DNA of 64,000 bases from Planctomycetota bacterium (GTDB lineage: Bacteria > Planctomycetota > Phycisphaerae > UBA1845): assembly GCA_029558835.1 (NCBI GenBank), contig JAKQDH010000143.1, positions 1 through 64,000 on the forward strand. Direction: 5' to 3'. The stretch's first letter is position 1. Each line of letters opens with the position of its first letter. The position numbers and the translations under genes were made by a program. Positions 44,941 to 53,738 of the stretch are shown piece by piece. The notes beneath the pieces were generated by a model. It worked only from the letters and a program-made list of their open reading frames with translations. It did not search any database and had not been told where the DNA came from.

Positions 44941-47862
44941 ATGACAACTCACGGGAACAAAATGCGACAGATGGGTCGATTGACGACATGGGTCGTGGCA
45001 GGGTGCATCCTGGCCGCGGCCACCCGCTCGGCGACCGGCGCTGGACCGTGCTACGTGATGCGCGACGGGCGCGCGGTGGGCATGGTCAAGTCGGAGACCG
45101 AGTTGGCCGTCCGGTTCGACAAGGCCGCAGATGCCAAGGACACGGTCCGGCGTATGGCCGCGAGCGGCTCCGGGCAGGTGCAGGACTGGCCCGGGCTGCC
45201 GGACTGGCCGGTGAAGATGCTCAAGGTGGACCAAGCGTCCCCCCAGCGGCGTGCCCGGGTGCGGCAGGATGCCGGTGTCGCGTGGGTGCGGCCGGTGTAT
45301 CGGTTCGCAGGCCACGACGTGCCCGTCGTGTCCAGCGGGACGGTCGTGCTGCGTCTGGACGAGAGCCTGACTGAGCCGCAGCGTGAGCAACTGCTGGCGG
45401 ACTACCGACTGGCGGTGGTGGAGCCGGTTGAAGGGTTGAAGGACGTGTACGTCGTTGAGCCGATCGACGGGGAGGACGAGGATGAAGTCCTGCGTGCCGA
45501 GGCGCTGGCGTCGGACTGGCGGGTACGGTGGGCGCAGCCGAACCTGATTCGCCCGCTGGTTCCCACCCAGGTGGCCGTGCAGGACCCGTATTACGACCAG
45601 CAGTGGCACCTGAACAACACGGGTTTCCAGGGCGGGACTCCCGACGCCGACATCGACGCTCCCGAGGCCTGGACGATTGCCGAAGGCATCGACGTGATCA
45701 TGGGCATCTTCGACGATGCCATCGATGTGACGCACCCCGACCTGCGCGACGGGTACATGGGCACGGGGCAGGATCCGTCGGAAGACCCCTCGAGCAGCGG
45801 CTATTCGGATCCCCGGCCGAAGGACATCGGCGATAAGCACGGGACGGCCGTGCTGGGCCTCGCTTGTGCCCGCGGCAATACGATCGGCGTGCGCGGGGTC
45901 GCGTATCTGTCGCAGTTCACCGCGTCGCGCGGATTGCGGGAAGCGCTGACGGACGCGAAGGTCGCCAGCGTGTACACGTTTGCCCGGCAGCAGAACGTGG
46001 CCGTGCACATCAACAGTTGGGGGACGCCGGGCACGCCCAACAGCGCCATTGTGGAGGAGGCGCTCGTGACGGCCTTCCGGGAGGGCCGCACGCTCAACGA
46101 TGCCCCGTACGGCATGATCGTGGTCTTCTCCTCGGGTAATGACGGGGAGGCGATCGATAGCGGCTGGGAGTATGCCACGCTTCCCCAGGTGTTCGGGGTG
46201 GGCGCGAGCAACGTGATTGACCGGTTGGCCTCCTACAGCAACTGGGGCCCTAACGTCAATATTCTGGCACCCAGCGGAGACGATTTCCTGGCGGCCCTGT
46301 CCACGACGGACGTGTCCGACGCGGCGGGATATCCGGACTACGGCTACAACCGGGGCGGCGTCAGCAACGATCAGGAGCGTCGGGGTGAGCTGGACTCGGC
46401 GGGCAACTACACCAAGTGGTTCAGCGGCACGTCGGCCGCCTGCCCGGTGGCCGCGGGAGCAGCGGCCCTGGTCGTCTCGCGTAACCCGTTCCTGACCGCG
46501 ACCGACGTGAAGGCGATTCTGGAGCACACCGCCGAGAAAATCGCGCCGGGCGACGCTCGCTATGGGCAGGTGACCGCACGGAGTGAGAAGTACGGTTACG
46601 GCAGGATCAACGCCCATCGTGCGGTCGAGGCCGCCGAGGCTTCTACAACCAACGGCGGGTACACCTGGCCCCTGCCCGTGACCAACGTCTCGACGGAGAG
46701 CGGCGTACTGTTCTGGAGCGCCAGCAGCCTGGAGTCCGGGCGCGGAGAAACTTCGGAGTACCTCGTCGTGCAGAGCACCGCCGAGTTCACGTTCTGGGCG
46801 GAAGACGGTGCGTGTTACGATTGCGACCAGGCGGGGTGCTCGCCGGGAGGCGTCTGCAATGAGGCGAACATTACGCCGCTGCCTGCCGGCGTGGAGATCA
46901 TCCACGTGGGGTCGGCCCCCTACACTCTGTTCGCGGAAGGGGTCGGGCGCACCTACTTCGGCATTTATGCCCGCAGTGCCATCGGGCGGTACTCGTTCGG
47001 CTTCGCCGTGGACTCCGACGGTGGGTACTGGGACGAGGGGTCCATTGACGTGCCCGTCGAGGAGCCCGGCGAGGGCGGTCAGACCGGCGGGTCCACCGGC
47101 CCCGCCCGGCCGGCAGTTACCATCTACGCCACGCCGTTGTCGGGCAGATCGCCGCTGACCGTCACCTTCCGTGGCAATGCGGTGAGTTCGGCAAACATCG
47201 ACGAGTCGCGGACCACCTGGGACTTCGACATCTCCGACGGGACGACGGTCAACGCCACGACCCGCAACGCTCAATACACCTACGAAGTCGGCGAGGGTGA
47301 ACAACGGACGTTTGTGGCCCGCCTGACCATGTACGATGTCAACGGCAACTCCGGCTCGGCCTCGGTGGCCATCAAGGTGGACGGCGGCGGGGCGGCCAGC
47401 GGACCCAGTGGTGAGAATGAGCTGCGCATCGTCGTGGGCGTGCCGGGTACTGTCGGCTCCGACGTGGACAGCGGAACCTCGCCCTTCTCGGTGGAACTGA
47501 GCCTCGATGCGACGAAGCTCGCCGGGAGTCTGCAGTCCGTGGAGTGGGACCTAGGCGACGGCACCACCGCCCGCAGTCTTTCGGTCCCCCACACCTACAT
47601 CAACACCAGCGGCAGCGCGTTGGTCTTCCCGGTGACCGCGAAGGTCACCACGGCGACGTCCGCCACGACGACCGTCACCACCGTGGTATCACGCCTGGTT
47701 ACGGTGTATTCGTCATCGGGCAGCGGCACGGGGAATGGGAATGACAACCTCCCGGGCACCGGGACTACCGGGGGCTCGGGAGCCACGACCTGCGGCCTGC
47801 TCGGGGCGGTGCCGTTGACCGCCATGGTCTTGCTGCTGCCCTGGATACGCCGGCGCGTGTGA
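44941..47862 (+). CDS. Secreted subtilisin-like serine protease (S8) with C-terminal anchor
   Basis: 973 residues from the ATG at 44941 (GAGGTG 7 nt upstream; an ATG at 44962 is possible). Signal sequence TTWVVAGCILAAATRSATGA. A propeptide region is followed by the catalytic domain with Asp258 (MGIFDDAIDVTHPDL), His300 (KHGTAVLG), oxyanion Asn400 (FSSGNDGEA) and Ser498 (SGTSAACPVAAGAAAL). PKD-like beta domains follow (about 715-930), then a Gly/Asn/Thr-rich linker and a tail TCGLLGAVPLTAMVLLLPW followed by basic residues, like a sorting or anchoring signal. A surface protease is expected; its substrate is unknown. Confidence 0.92.
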   Translation: MTTHGNKMRQMGRLTTWVVAGCILAAATRSATGAGPCYVMRDGRAVGMVKSETELAVRFDKAADAKDTVRRMAASGSGQVQDWPGLPDWPVKMLKVDQASPQRRARVRQDAGVAWVRPVYRFAGHDVPVVSSGTVVLRLDESLTEPQREQLLADYRLAVVEPVEGLKDVYVVEPIDGEDEDEVLRAEALASDWRVRWAQPNLIRPLVPTQVAVQDPYYDQQWHLNNTGFQGGTPDADIDAPEAWTIAEGIDVIMGIFDDAIDVTHPDLRDGYMGTGQDPSEDPSSSGYSDPRPKDIGDKHGTAVLGLACARGNTIGVRGVAYLSQFTASRGLREALTDAKVASVYTFARQQNVAVHINSWGTPGTPNSAIVEEALVTAFREGRTLNDAPYGMIVVFSSGNDGEAIDSGWEYATLPQVFGVGASNVIDRLASYSNWGPNVNILAPSGDDFLAALSTTDVSDAAGYPDYGYNRGGVSNDQERRGELDSAGNYTKWFSGTSAACPVAAGAAALVVSRNPFLTATDVKAILEHTAEKIAPGDARYGQVTARSEKYGYGRINAHRAVEAAEASTTNGGYTWPLPVTNVSTESGVLFWSASSLESGRGETSEYLVVQSTAEFTFWAEDGACYDCDQAGCSPGGVCNEANITPLPAGVEIIHVGSAPYTLFAEGVGRTYFGIYARSAIGRYSFGFAVDSDGGYWDEGSIDVPVEEPGEGGQTGGSTGPARPAVTIYATPLSGRSPLTVTFRGNAVSSANIDESRTTWDFDISDGTTVNATTRNAQYTYEVGEGEQRTFVARLTMYDVNGNSGSASVAIKVDGGGAASGPSGENELRIVVGVPGTVGSDVDSGTSPFSVELSLDATKLAGSLQSVEWDLGDGTTARSLSVPHTYINTSGSALVFPVTAKVTTATSATTTVTTVVSRLVTVYSSSGSGTGNGNDNLPGTGTTGGSGATTCGLLGAVPLTAMVLLLPWIRRRV

Positions 47863-47904
47863 CGCAGCGCCCGCCAGATGCCTCGTAACCGCACCGCCGG
47901 ACCA

Positions 47905-48012
47905 AGCCCGAGCGGGAGCAAGGGACAGGGTGACGCACGTGCCCAGGTCCGTTGCTTCCGCCCGGGCTCTGCTGTTAGAGGACCTGCCCGCGCGCTTCCG
48001 CCCGGGCTCGGG
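47905..48012. repeat. Diverged palindrome cluster related to 14241-14331
   Basis: AGCCCGAGCGGGAGCAA (47905-47921) is nearly complementary to TTGCTTCCGCCCGGGCT (47952-47968; two non-standard positions). Another right arm CGCTTCCGCCCGGGCTCGG follows to 48012. It lies in the 352-bp gap after the subtilase gene, whose only other feature is the promoter at 48053. Confidence 0.65.
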
Positions 48013-48052
48013 TTTCATTGGGGCACGGTGCGCGCCGGCGGGACGCCGGCAG

Positions 48053-48081
48053 TTGTCGGCGGGGGGCCGGTAGGGTATGAT
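48053..48081 (+). promoter_or_regulatory. Sigma-70-type promoter of the Clp N-domain gene
   Basis: TTGTCG (48053-48058), 17-bp spacer, TATGAT (48076-48081), about 130 bp before the start codon. Confidence 0.5.
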
Positions 48082-48214
48082 GCCGGGCGACTCGGCGGCA
48101 CCGGGGACTGCCGAGAGCAACGCGTCCTGCGCGGCTGGTGGCGGAGAGTACCTTGCCGTGGCCGTGCGGGCTGCCGAAGTGAACGGGCCAACGCATCGCA
48201 AAGGGGCCCAGCCC

Positions 48215-48667
48215 ATGCTACCGAAGTCGTGTCCGCTGTTGACGACCGTCATCAAAATCGCCAACGGCATCGCCCGTGATTATGACCAGGAGTACGTCGG
48301 CACCGAGCACCTGCTGCTGGCTATCGCCCGGGAGGGGACGAACCTCGGCGCCCAGGTGCTCAGCGCCCGCGGCGTCAGCGAGCACAAGCTGCGCGGTGAG
48401 GTGGACCGCCTGGTCAAGAAGCGTCTCGAGGAGACGTGGGTCTTCGGTCGGCTGCCGGGCACGCCGCACTTCAAGAACGTCATGGCCGAGGCGATCAAGC
48501 AGTGCCAGCACTTGCAGTGCAAGGAGGTACGCTCCGAACATCTGCTGCTGGCACTGGCCAAGGAGCAGGGCAGCGTCGCCCAGAAGGCCCTCACCAGCCT
48601 CAAGGTCAGCTTCGAGGACGTCCGCCAGGCGCTTCTCGCCCACGCGCAGGCGAACACCCAGCCGTAG
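48215..48667 (+). CDS. Stand-alone Clp N-terminal (double Clp repeat) domain protein
   Basis: 150 residues from the ATG at 48215, with AAAGGGG upstream. It has two Clp_N repeats: VIKIANGIARDYDQEYVGTEHLLLAI and AIKQCQHLQCKEVRSEHLLLAL, the same half-domains that start ClpA/ClpC ATPases. No AAA+ module follows. Such free N-domains may bind ClpC substrates or adaptors in the cytoplasm. It is complete, not a truncated clpC: it ends with a normal stop and no ATPase remnant is seen downstream. Confidence 0.85.
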   Translation: MLPKSCPLLTTVIKIANGIARDYDQEYVGTEHLLLAIAREGTNLGAQVLSARGVSEHKLRGEVDRLVKKRLEETWVFGRLPGTPHFKNVMAEAIKQCQHLQCKEVRSEHLLLALAKEQGSVAQKALTSLKVSFEDVRQALLAHAQANTQP

Positions 48668-48843
48668 CAGTCCGGAGAAGCGCAGCAAGGTCCCACGGCC
48701 GGCGCCAGCCGGGTGGCACTTCGCGCATGCCGACGCACGGAGGATCGACAGCCTTCCGGCGGGCGACCGGGCGCGCTCCTCTGGTGGCGACGTTGGAACG
48801 ACGGGTCTACGCCGGGATCCGCGCCCCCCGGGAGGCTATGGAC

Positions 48844-49386
48844 ATGTTTGAGGATTCGAGGACCGCTTCGTCAGGATCGACGCAGGCGCCCCGAAGGGCG
48901 GCATCCGAGTGCCACGCCGGGCGCTCGCGCCAACGGGGACCTAAGCTGGCCATTGTGGTGGTGGTCTTTGTGGTGGTCCTTATGACTTGGCAGGGGAGGG
49001 AGCGGACCCATCGTCTCACCTGCGGCGCGAACATGAAGGCGATCGGGGCAGCGCTCGCCGTGTACTGTGCGAGCTACCCTGGTTCAACGGCGTCTTCGTT
49101 GGAGCAGTTGGCCGAGGAGGGGCTTCTGCCGCGGGAGGTGATGACCTGCCCCTCCTCGAGCCGCGCGGCTTCGAACTACATCGTCGTTTGGGAGAACGTC
49201 ATGGGCAACCCGCTCGCCAATGATGCGATCATCGTGTACGAGCCCAAGTCGAACCACGGGGGCGACGGCGGCAATGTCCTCTTCGCCGACGGACACGTGT
49301 CGTTCATGGTGGGGCCTGAGTACGACCGGCTGCTGGCCGCGCTGCCCTCACCCGCGACACCGACTACCGACAGCGACGAGCCGTAG
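48844..49386 (+). CDS. Pseudopilin-like exported protein with H-X9-DG type C-terminus
   Basis: 180 residues; ATG at 48844 preferred (GGGAGG 8 nt upstream; an ATG at 48838 is too close). A basic N-terminal region of about 35 residues precedes one helix (LAIVVVVFVVVLMTW), then RLTCGANMKAIGAALAVYC, typical of planctomycete pilin-like proteins, and GNVLFADGHVSFM near the end, the H-X9-DG type signature. The N-terminus lacks the classical prepilin cleavage motif. Function is unknown; probably an inner-membrane-anchored protein. Confidence 0.75.
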   Translation: MFEDSRTASSGSTQAPRRAASECHAGRSRQRGPKLAIVVVVFVVVLMTWQGRERTHRLTCGANMKAIGAALAVYCASYPGSTASSLEQLAEEGLLPREVMTCPSSSRAASNYIVVWENVMGNPLANDAIIVYEPKSNHGGDGGNVLFADGHVSFMVGPEYDRLLAALPSPATPTTDSDEP

Positions 49387-49929
49387 ACCTAAGTGGCCAA
49401 AGCGGCAGAGGCGCGGCCGCCTGCGACCGCCCCCGTGTCCGCGACAGACTTTGGGTGTCGGCGGCCGCAAGGCCCCCCAGGGGCACGGGGCGCAGGGGGC
49501 CGAACCGCGCCTGGCGTGACCTGAGTGACGACAAGCCGTCCGAGGGCGGCGCCCAGGATTCCCGTCGCCGCGATGATCCGTGAGGCCGCGGCGCCGCCGG
49601 CCAAGACCCCACAAGCGGGTCCGCGGGCCCGGTCTGGATCTGTGACCCCAGCGCCCGGTCCCCCGGGCTGCGGGCTTCGGGAGGGGCGCTTGGCAGTTTC
49701 TGAGTACTGCCGGGCGGCCCGGACCCCCGAACTCGCGGTCCGCCGCCGGAGAGTCCGCAAATTCCGACCGTTTCCGCTTTGAAGTGGTTTGTGCAGGCGG
49801 CTATGATCCACATAGTGGGGGTTTCCTCGGGACGAGGGGAGCACGCTTTGCAGACTGGGGGATGTGTGCTCGTGCCCGGGGAGTGATGCTGCGCTGCCCT
49901 GGATTCCCTGTTTCAGAAGTGAGGAAGCG
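49387..49929. other. Intergenic region with promoter, 543 bp
   Basis: No gene recognised. It is GC-rich with several short inverted repeats. The promoter at 49779-49807 serves the following giant surface protein. Confidence 0.5.
49779..49807 (+). promoter_or_regulatory. Sigma-70-type promoter of surface protein 1
   Basis: TTGAAG (49779-49784), 17-bp spacer, TATGAT (49802-49807). Transcription start near 49814, 116 nt before the start codon. Confidence 0.6.
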
Positions 49930-52900
49930 ATGCACCGCGGTAGAACGGTCGTTTTGATCGGGTCGGCGTTATGGGTGTGGGTGTTCGCGGGGGCGGGCCT
50001 CGGCATGCTGCCGCAAACCGGAGTGGCGGAGGAGATCACGATTTCGGGCGAACCGCTTGGTCCGGACGCCTACGGGCCGGCCGTGATCGAGAGCATGGAG
50101 GACGTGATCGAGCGGGACCGGTCGGCCCCGCCAACCGGCGAAACGAAAGAAGCGGTCGCTCGCCAGGGAGCCTGGGTGGTGCCCAGCCGGCGCGCCACCG
50201 GCATCACCTGCTCGCCGCCCCACCACCTGGTCAACAAGTGGGGCGACACGAGCATGGGCATCGGGTTTCCCCGGCCCGTGAACGTCCGGGGGGCGTTCTT
50301 CAACGCCGCGGCCGACACCGGGGCGGCCACCACCGGCATTCGCGTGGTCGGGTACCGCGAGGGGCGGCGCGTCGGGCAGACGGCGTGGCTCGACCAAGTG
50401 GGCGCGGAGCCGGAGTGGTTTGCGCTCGACCTGCGCGGAGTGGACCGGATCCAGATTGAGGCCGTCCCCGTATACGAAGGCGCGGGATGGTACGCACTTG
50501 ATGACCTCACGTTTGCTTACGTGGACGAGGACGGACGCGAGCTGGGCACGGCCGTCGTGGTGAACTTCGACGATCTGTCGTACGGCGCGGAACTGACCGG
50601 CTCCGGCTATGCCGGTTTGACTTGGGAAACGGGGAAGGGCGACTTCCCGGCCGGCGAGGGGATTCATGCGCCGCTGGCGCCGGAAGGTTATCCGACCGGT
50701 GCGGGTGAGGAGGGGGAGCCGCCCGCGTTCTTCCGCGACAGCGGTACGGCCCCCACGCTGATCAACAGCTTCGAGGGCGTGGTGCGTGGAGACGCGGGTC
50801 AGTGGTCCTATCCCCCGGACACGGACGGCGCCATCGGCCCTAACCACTACGTGATCACCGTCAACACCAACTTCGCCATCTTCAACCGCACGACCGGCGC
50901 GGAACTGAGCAATGTCAGCCTCAGTTCGTTCCTGCCGAATTCCAGCGGCGACCCGCGCGTGCTGTTTGACCAACACAGCCAGCGTTGGGTCGTCATCGTC
51001 TCGAGTTTCAACTCGGGCGCCCGGATTCACCTGGCGGTATCGCGGACGAGCGACCCGACGGGAGACTGGTTCAAGACGTATTTCGTTACGGCCCAGGGGT
51101 CGGACACGGGGCGCTGGCCCGACTACCCGACGCTGGGAGTAGACCAGCACGGCATCTACACGGCGGCCTACATGGTCGGCGGCGGCATGACGATCTTCGC
51201 CATCGACAAGGCCCCGCTGATCGCGTCGACACCCAGCCTGGGGACCATCACGGCGTTTCGCGGTCTGCCCTGGGAAGGGGCTATGCAGCCGGTGCACACG
51301 TACGGCACGCCGGAAGGTGAGTACGTCATCTCGCGCAACACAAGCTTGAACGGTCTGCGTCTGCGTCGGATCAATCCGCCGCTGACCGCACCGACCCTTA
51401 CCGAGCTGGGAAACGTGACGGTGCCCGGCTTCCAGGACCCGCCGGATGCGCCGGCCCTGGGTGCCAGCGTGGCGCTCGATACCGTGGATTCCCGGCTGAT
51501 GATGTCGGTCTACCGCGGGGGGTCCATCTGGACCTGCCATACGATCAACTACTTCCAGCAGGCGGCCGTGCGGTGGTACGAGGTCAGCGTCAGCCCCCAG
51601 TCCCTCGTGCAATATGGGACCGTCTCGCACGCCACCCGCTTCTACTTCTTCCCGTCCATCATGGTGAACGCGGCCGGCCACGTGGCGCTCGGCTTCACCG
51701 GCTCCAGCGGCAGTGAGTATGCCTCGTGCTACTTCACCGGTCGCAAGTTGTCGGACGCTCCCGGGGAGATGGGCGCGCCGGTGCTCTACCAGGCTGGCAC
51801 CGCCGCGCAGAATCTGATCGACTCCTACGGCCGCAATCGTTTCGGCGATTACAGCTACACCACGCTGGACCCGGCGGACGACCTGACCTTCTGGACGCTC
51901 CAGGAGTACACGGCCGCCAACAACGTCTGGGGAACCTACGTGGGCGTGCTCAGCCACGGCAGCGGCGACTGCAACGGCAACGGCATCGCCGATCCCTGCG
52001 ACATCGACTGCGGCCCGACGGGCTGGGCCTGTGACGTGCCCGGCTGCGGGCAAGCGGCGGACTGCAACGCCAACGGCATCCCCGACGAGTGTGACATCGC
52101 CAGCGGCAAGAGCGGGGACGACAACGTCAATAGCATACCGGACGAGTGCGAAGTGACGCGGTATTACGTGAGAGCCGGCGCCACCGGCACGGGGCATGGG
52201 ACGAGCTGGACGAACGCCTTCACGTCCCTCAAGGACGCCCTCGATACGGCGACCCAGCCTTACAGCCAGGTGGCCGAGATCTGGGTGGCCGAGGGAACTT
52301 ACACGCCCGCCGGCGCCGGCGGCGCCCGGACGGCCACATTTACCTTGGGCAGCGGCGTGGCGGTCCATGGTGGCTTCACCGGCGGGGAGACGGACGTCAG
52401 CCAGCGTGACCCCGTGCGCCACGTCACCATCCTCAGCGGCGACCTCAACGGCGACGACGGTCCCAACTTCACCAACATCAGCGACAACAGCCATCACGTC
52501 GTGACGGCCAGCGGCACTGACGCCACCGCGCTGCTGGACGGCTTCGTCATCCGCGGCGGCAACCCCGCCGGCGCCACGGTGGTCAACGGCGGTGGCATCC
52601 TCAACGTCGCCGGCCACGCCACCCTCCGCAACTGCCGTATCCTGAACAACAGCGCCAACCTGGGCAGCGGCATGTACAACACCACCAGCGCGGGCCCCAC
52701 GCTCATCAACTGCGCCTTCAGCGGCAATTCGGCGGCCGTGGGGACGTTGGCCGTCGTCAACAGCTCCACGCTCACGCTCATCCACGGCACGCTTGCCGGC
52801 AACACGGCCCAGGTGGCCGGGGGTATCTTCCTCGCCGGCTCGACGTCCGTGGCGACGGCGACCAGTTGCGTGCTGTGGGGCAACACCGACAACAATGGTA

Positions 52901-53385
52901 GCGGGCAGTCTTCGCAGATGTACGTCAGCAGCGGGACGGTTGCCCTCAACTACAGTTGCGTGCAGGGCTGGACGGGCAGCCTGGGCGGTACGGGCAACAC
53001 GGGTGGCGATCCGCTGCTCGTTGACCTCGACGGGCTGGACAATCTGCCGGGCACGCTGGACGACGACCTGCGCTTGTCCGCGGGGTCGTCGGGCATCAAC
53101 ACCGGCGATCCCACGTTCGTGCCGGACGTGGAGGACCGGGACCTTGACGGTCACGCCCGGCTGCTCTGCGGGCGGGTGGACATGGGCGCCTGCGAGTTCG
53201 GCATCGGCGACTACTCCTGCGATCAGACCGTGGACCTCGCGGATTTCGCGGGCCTGCAGAACTGCTTCACCGGCACGACGGGCGGTCCGTACGCCGCGGG
53301 CTGCGCGTCGCTGGACTTCGATTACGACGGCCTCGTGGAGGGCTACGACTTCGTCGAGTTTGCCCCGTCGTTCGCGGGCCCGTGA
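49930..53385 (+). CDS. Giant secreted surface protein with beta-helix and dockerin-like end (paralogue 1)
   Basis: 1151 residues from the ATG at 49930 (GAGGAAG upstream). A signal peptide (VVLIGSALWVWVFAGAGLG) is followed by a beta-sandwich-like region with FPRPVNVRGAFFNAA and a propeller-like region (PPDTDGAIGPNHYVITVNTN, WPDYPTLGVDQHGIYTAAYM). From residue about 680 a module begins: Asp/Asn/Cys-rich calcium-type repeats (DCNGNGIADPCDIDCG, DCNANGIPDECDI), then a right-handed beta-helix (YYVRAGATGTGHGTSWTNAF onward) and a final GDYSCDQTVDLADFAGLQNC dockerin/EF-hand-like segment. The module is duplicated in the downstream gene. Exported; carbohydrate binding or a cell-surface role is inferred. 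Confidence 0.85.
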   Translation: MHRGRTVVLIGSALWVWVFAGAGLGMLPQTGVAEEITISGEPLGPDAYGPAVIESMEDVIERDRSAPPTGETKEAVARQGAWVVPSRRATGITCSPPHHLVNKWGDTSMGIGFPRPVNVRGAFFNAAADTGAATTGIRVVGYREGRRVGQTAWLDQVGAEPEWFALDLRGVDRIQIEAVPVYEGAGWYALDDLTFAYVDEDGRELGTAVVVNFDDLSYGAELTGSGYAGLTWETGKGDFPAGEGIHAPLAPEGYPTGAGEEGEPPAFFRDSGTAPTLINSFEGVVRGDAGQWSYPPDTDGAIGPNHYVITVNTNFAIFNRTTGAELSNVSLSSFLPNSSGDPRVLFDQHSQRWVVIVSSFNSGARIHLAVSRTSDPTGDWFKTYFVTAQGSDTGRWPDYPTLGVDQHGIYTAAYMVGGGMTIFAIDKAPLIASTPSLGTITAFRGLPWEGAMQPVHTYGTPEGEYVISRNTSLNGLRLRRINPPLTAPTLTELGNVTVPGFQDPPDAPALGASVALDTVDSRLMMSVYRGGSIWTCHTINYFQQAAVRWYEVSVSPQSLVQYGTVSHATRFYFFPSIMVNAAGHVALGFTGSSGSEYASCYFTGRKLSDAPGEMGAPVLYQAGTAAQNLIDSYGRNRFGDYSYTTLDPADDLTFWTLQEYTAANNVWGTYVGVLSHGSGDCNGNGIADPCDIDCGPTGWACDVPGCGQAADCNANGIPDECDIASGKSGDDNVNSIPDECEVTRYYVRAGATGTGHGTSWTNAFTSLKDALDTATQPYSQVAEIWVAEGTYTPAGAGGARTATFTLGSGVAVHGGFTGGETDVSQRDPVRHVTILSGDLNGDDGPNFTNISDNSHHVVTASGTDATALLDGFVIRGGNPAGATVVNGGGILNVAGHATLRNCRILNNSANLGSGMYNTTSAGPTLINCAFSGNSAAVGTLAVVNSSTLTLIHGTLAGNTAQVAGGIFLAGSTSVATATSCVLWGNTDNNGSGQSSQMYVSSGTVALNYSCVQGWTGSLGGTGNTGGDPLLVDLDGLDNLPGTLDDDLRLSAGSSGINTGDPTFVPDVEDRDLDGHARLLCGRVDMGACEFGIGDYSCDQTVDLADFAGLQNCFTGTTGGPYAAGCASLDFDYDGLVEGYDFVEFAPSFAGP
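51965..53385 (+). repeat. Direct duplication, unit 1 (surface module)
   Basis: Collinear with 54496-55916 at a constant offset of 2531 bp, with no net insertion or deletion down to both stop codons. Sample: 57 of 60 bases identical between 52441-52500 and 54972-55031. It encodes the calcium-type repeats, beta-helix and dockerin-like end. Confidence 0.9.
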
Positions 53386-53738
53386 CCGGCCGACGCGAAG
53401 TGCGGCGTTGCGCTCGTGCCCTCGCCTTGGTCTCGGCCCGGAACGGGAGGCCCGGCGGCTGCCTCGTCGGCACTCCCCGCCGCGGTGGCGGTCACCGCCC
53501 CGGCGTCCCCCCCGAGGTCCCCGAATGTTGCTGCTCCCAGCCGCGGGTTGCCCGTGCGCCGCAGGGCCGCAGCGCTGGGAAGGGCGAATGCGGTTGAACT
53601 GCGGGGCGACTTCGGGTACTCTAGTGTGCAAGGGGGCGTTGGGGGTCCAGCAGGGGGGTGCTCCTCTTGGCCGATGCCCGGCCGTCGTAACCCGCGCGCG
53701 ACAACGACTGCGAACGCGCGACGCGAAGGAGTCTGGGG
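53386..53738. other. Intergenic region between the two surface genes
   Basis: 353 bp, not duplicated from the region upstream of the first gene. A TTGAAC (53594-53599), 17-bp spacer and weak TACTCT (53617-53622) may form a promoter. No gene seen. Confidence 0.4.

Noticed and set aside
44566..47304. 912-codon minus-strand frame opposite the subtilase
   Set aside because: The plus strand carries a complete S8 catalytic triad; the minus frame is compositionally biased and featureless.
49969..53631. 1220-codon minus-strand frame opposite surface protein 1
   Set aside because: Antisense shadow: the plus-strand protein has a ribosome binding site, signal peptide and recognisable repeats; the minus frame has none.
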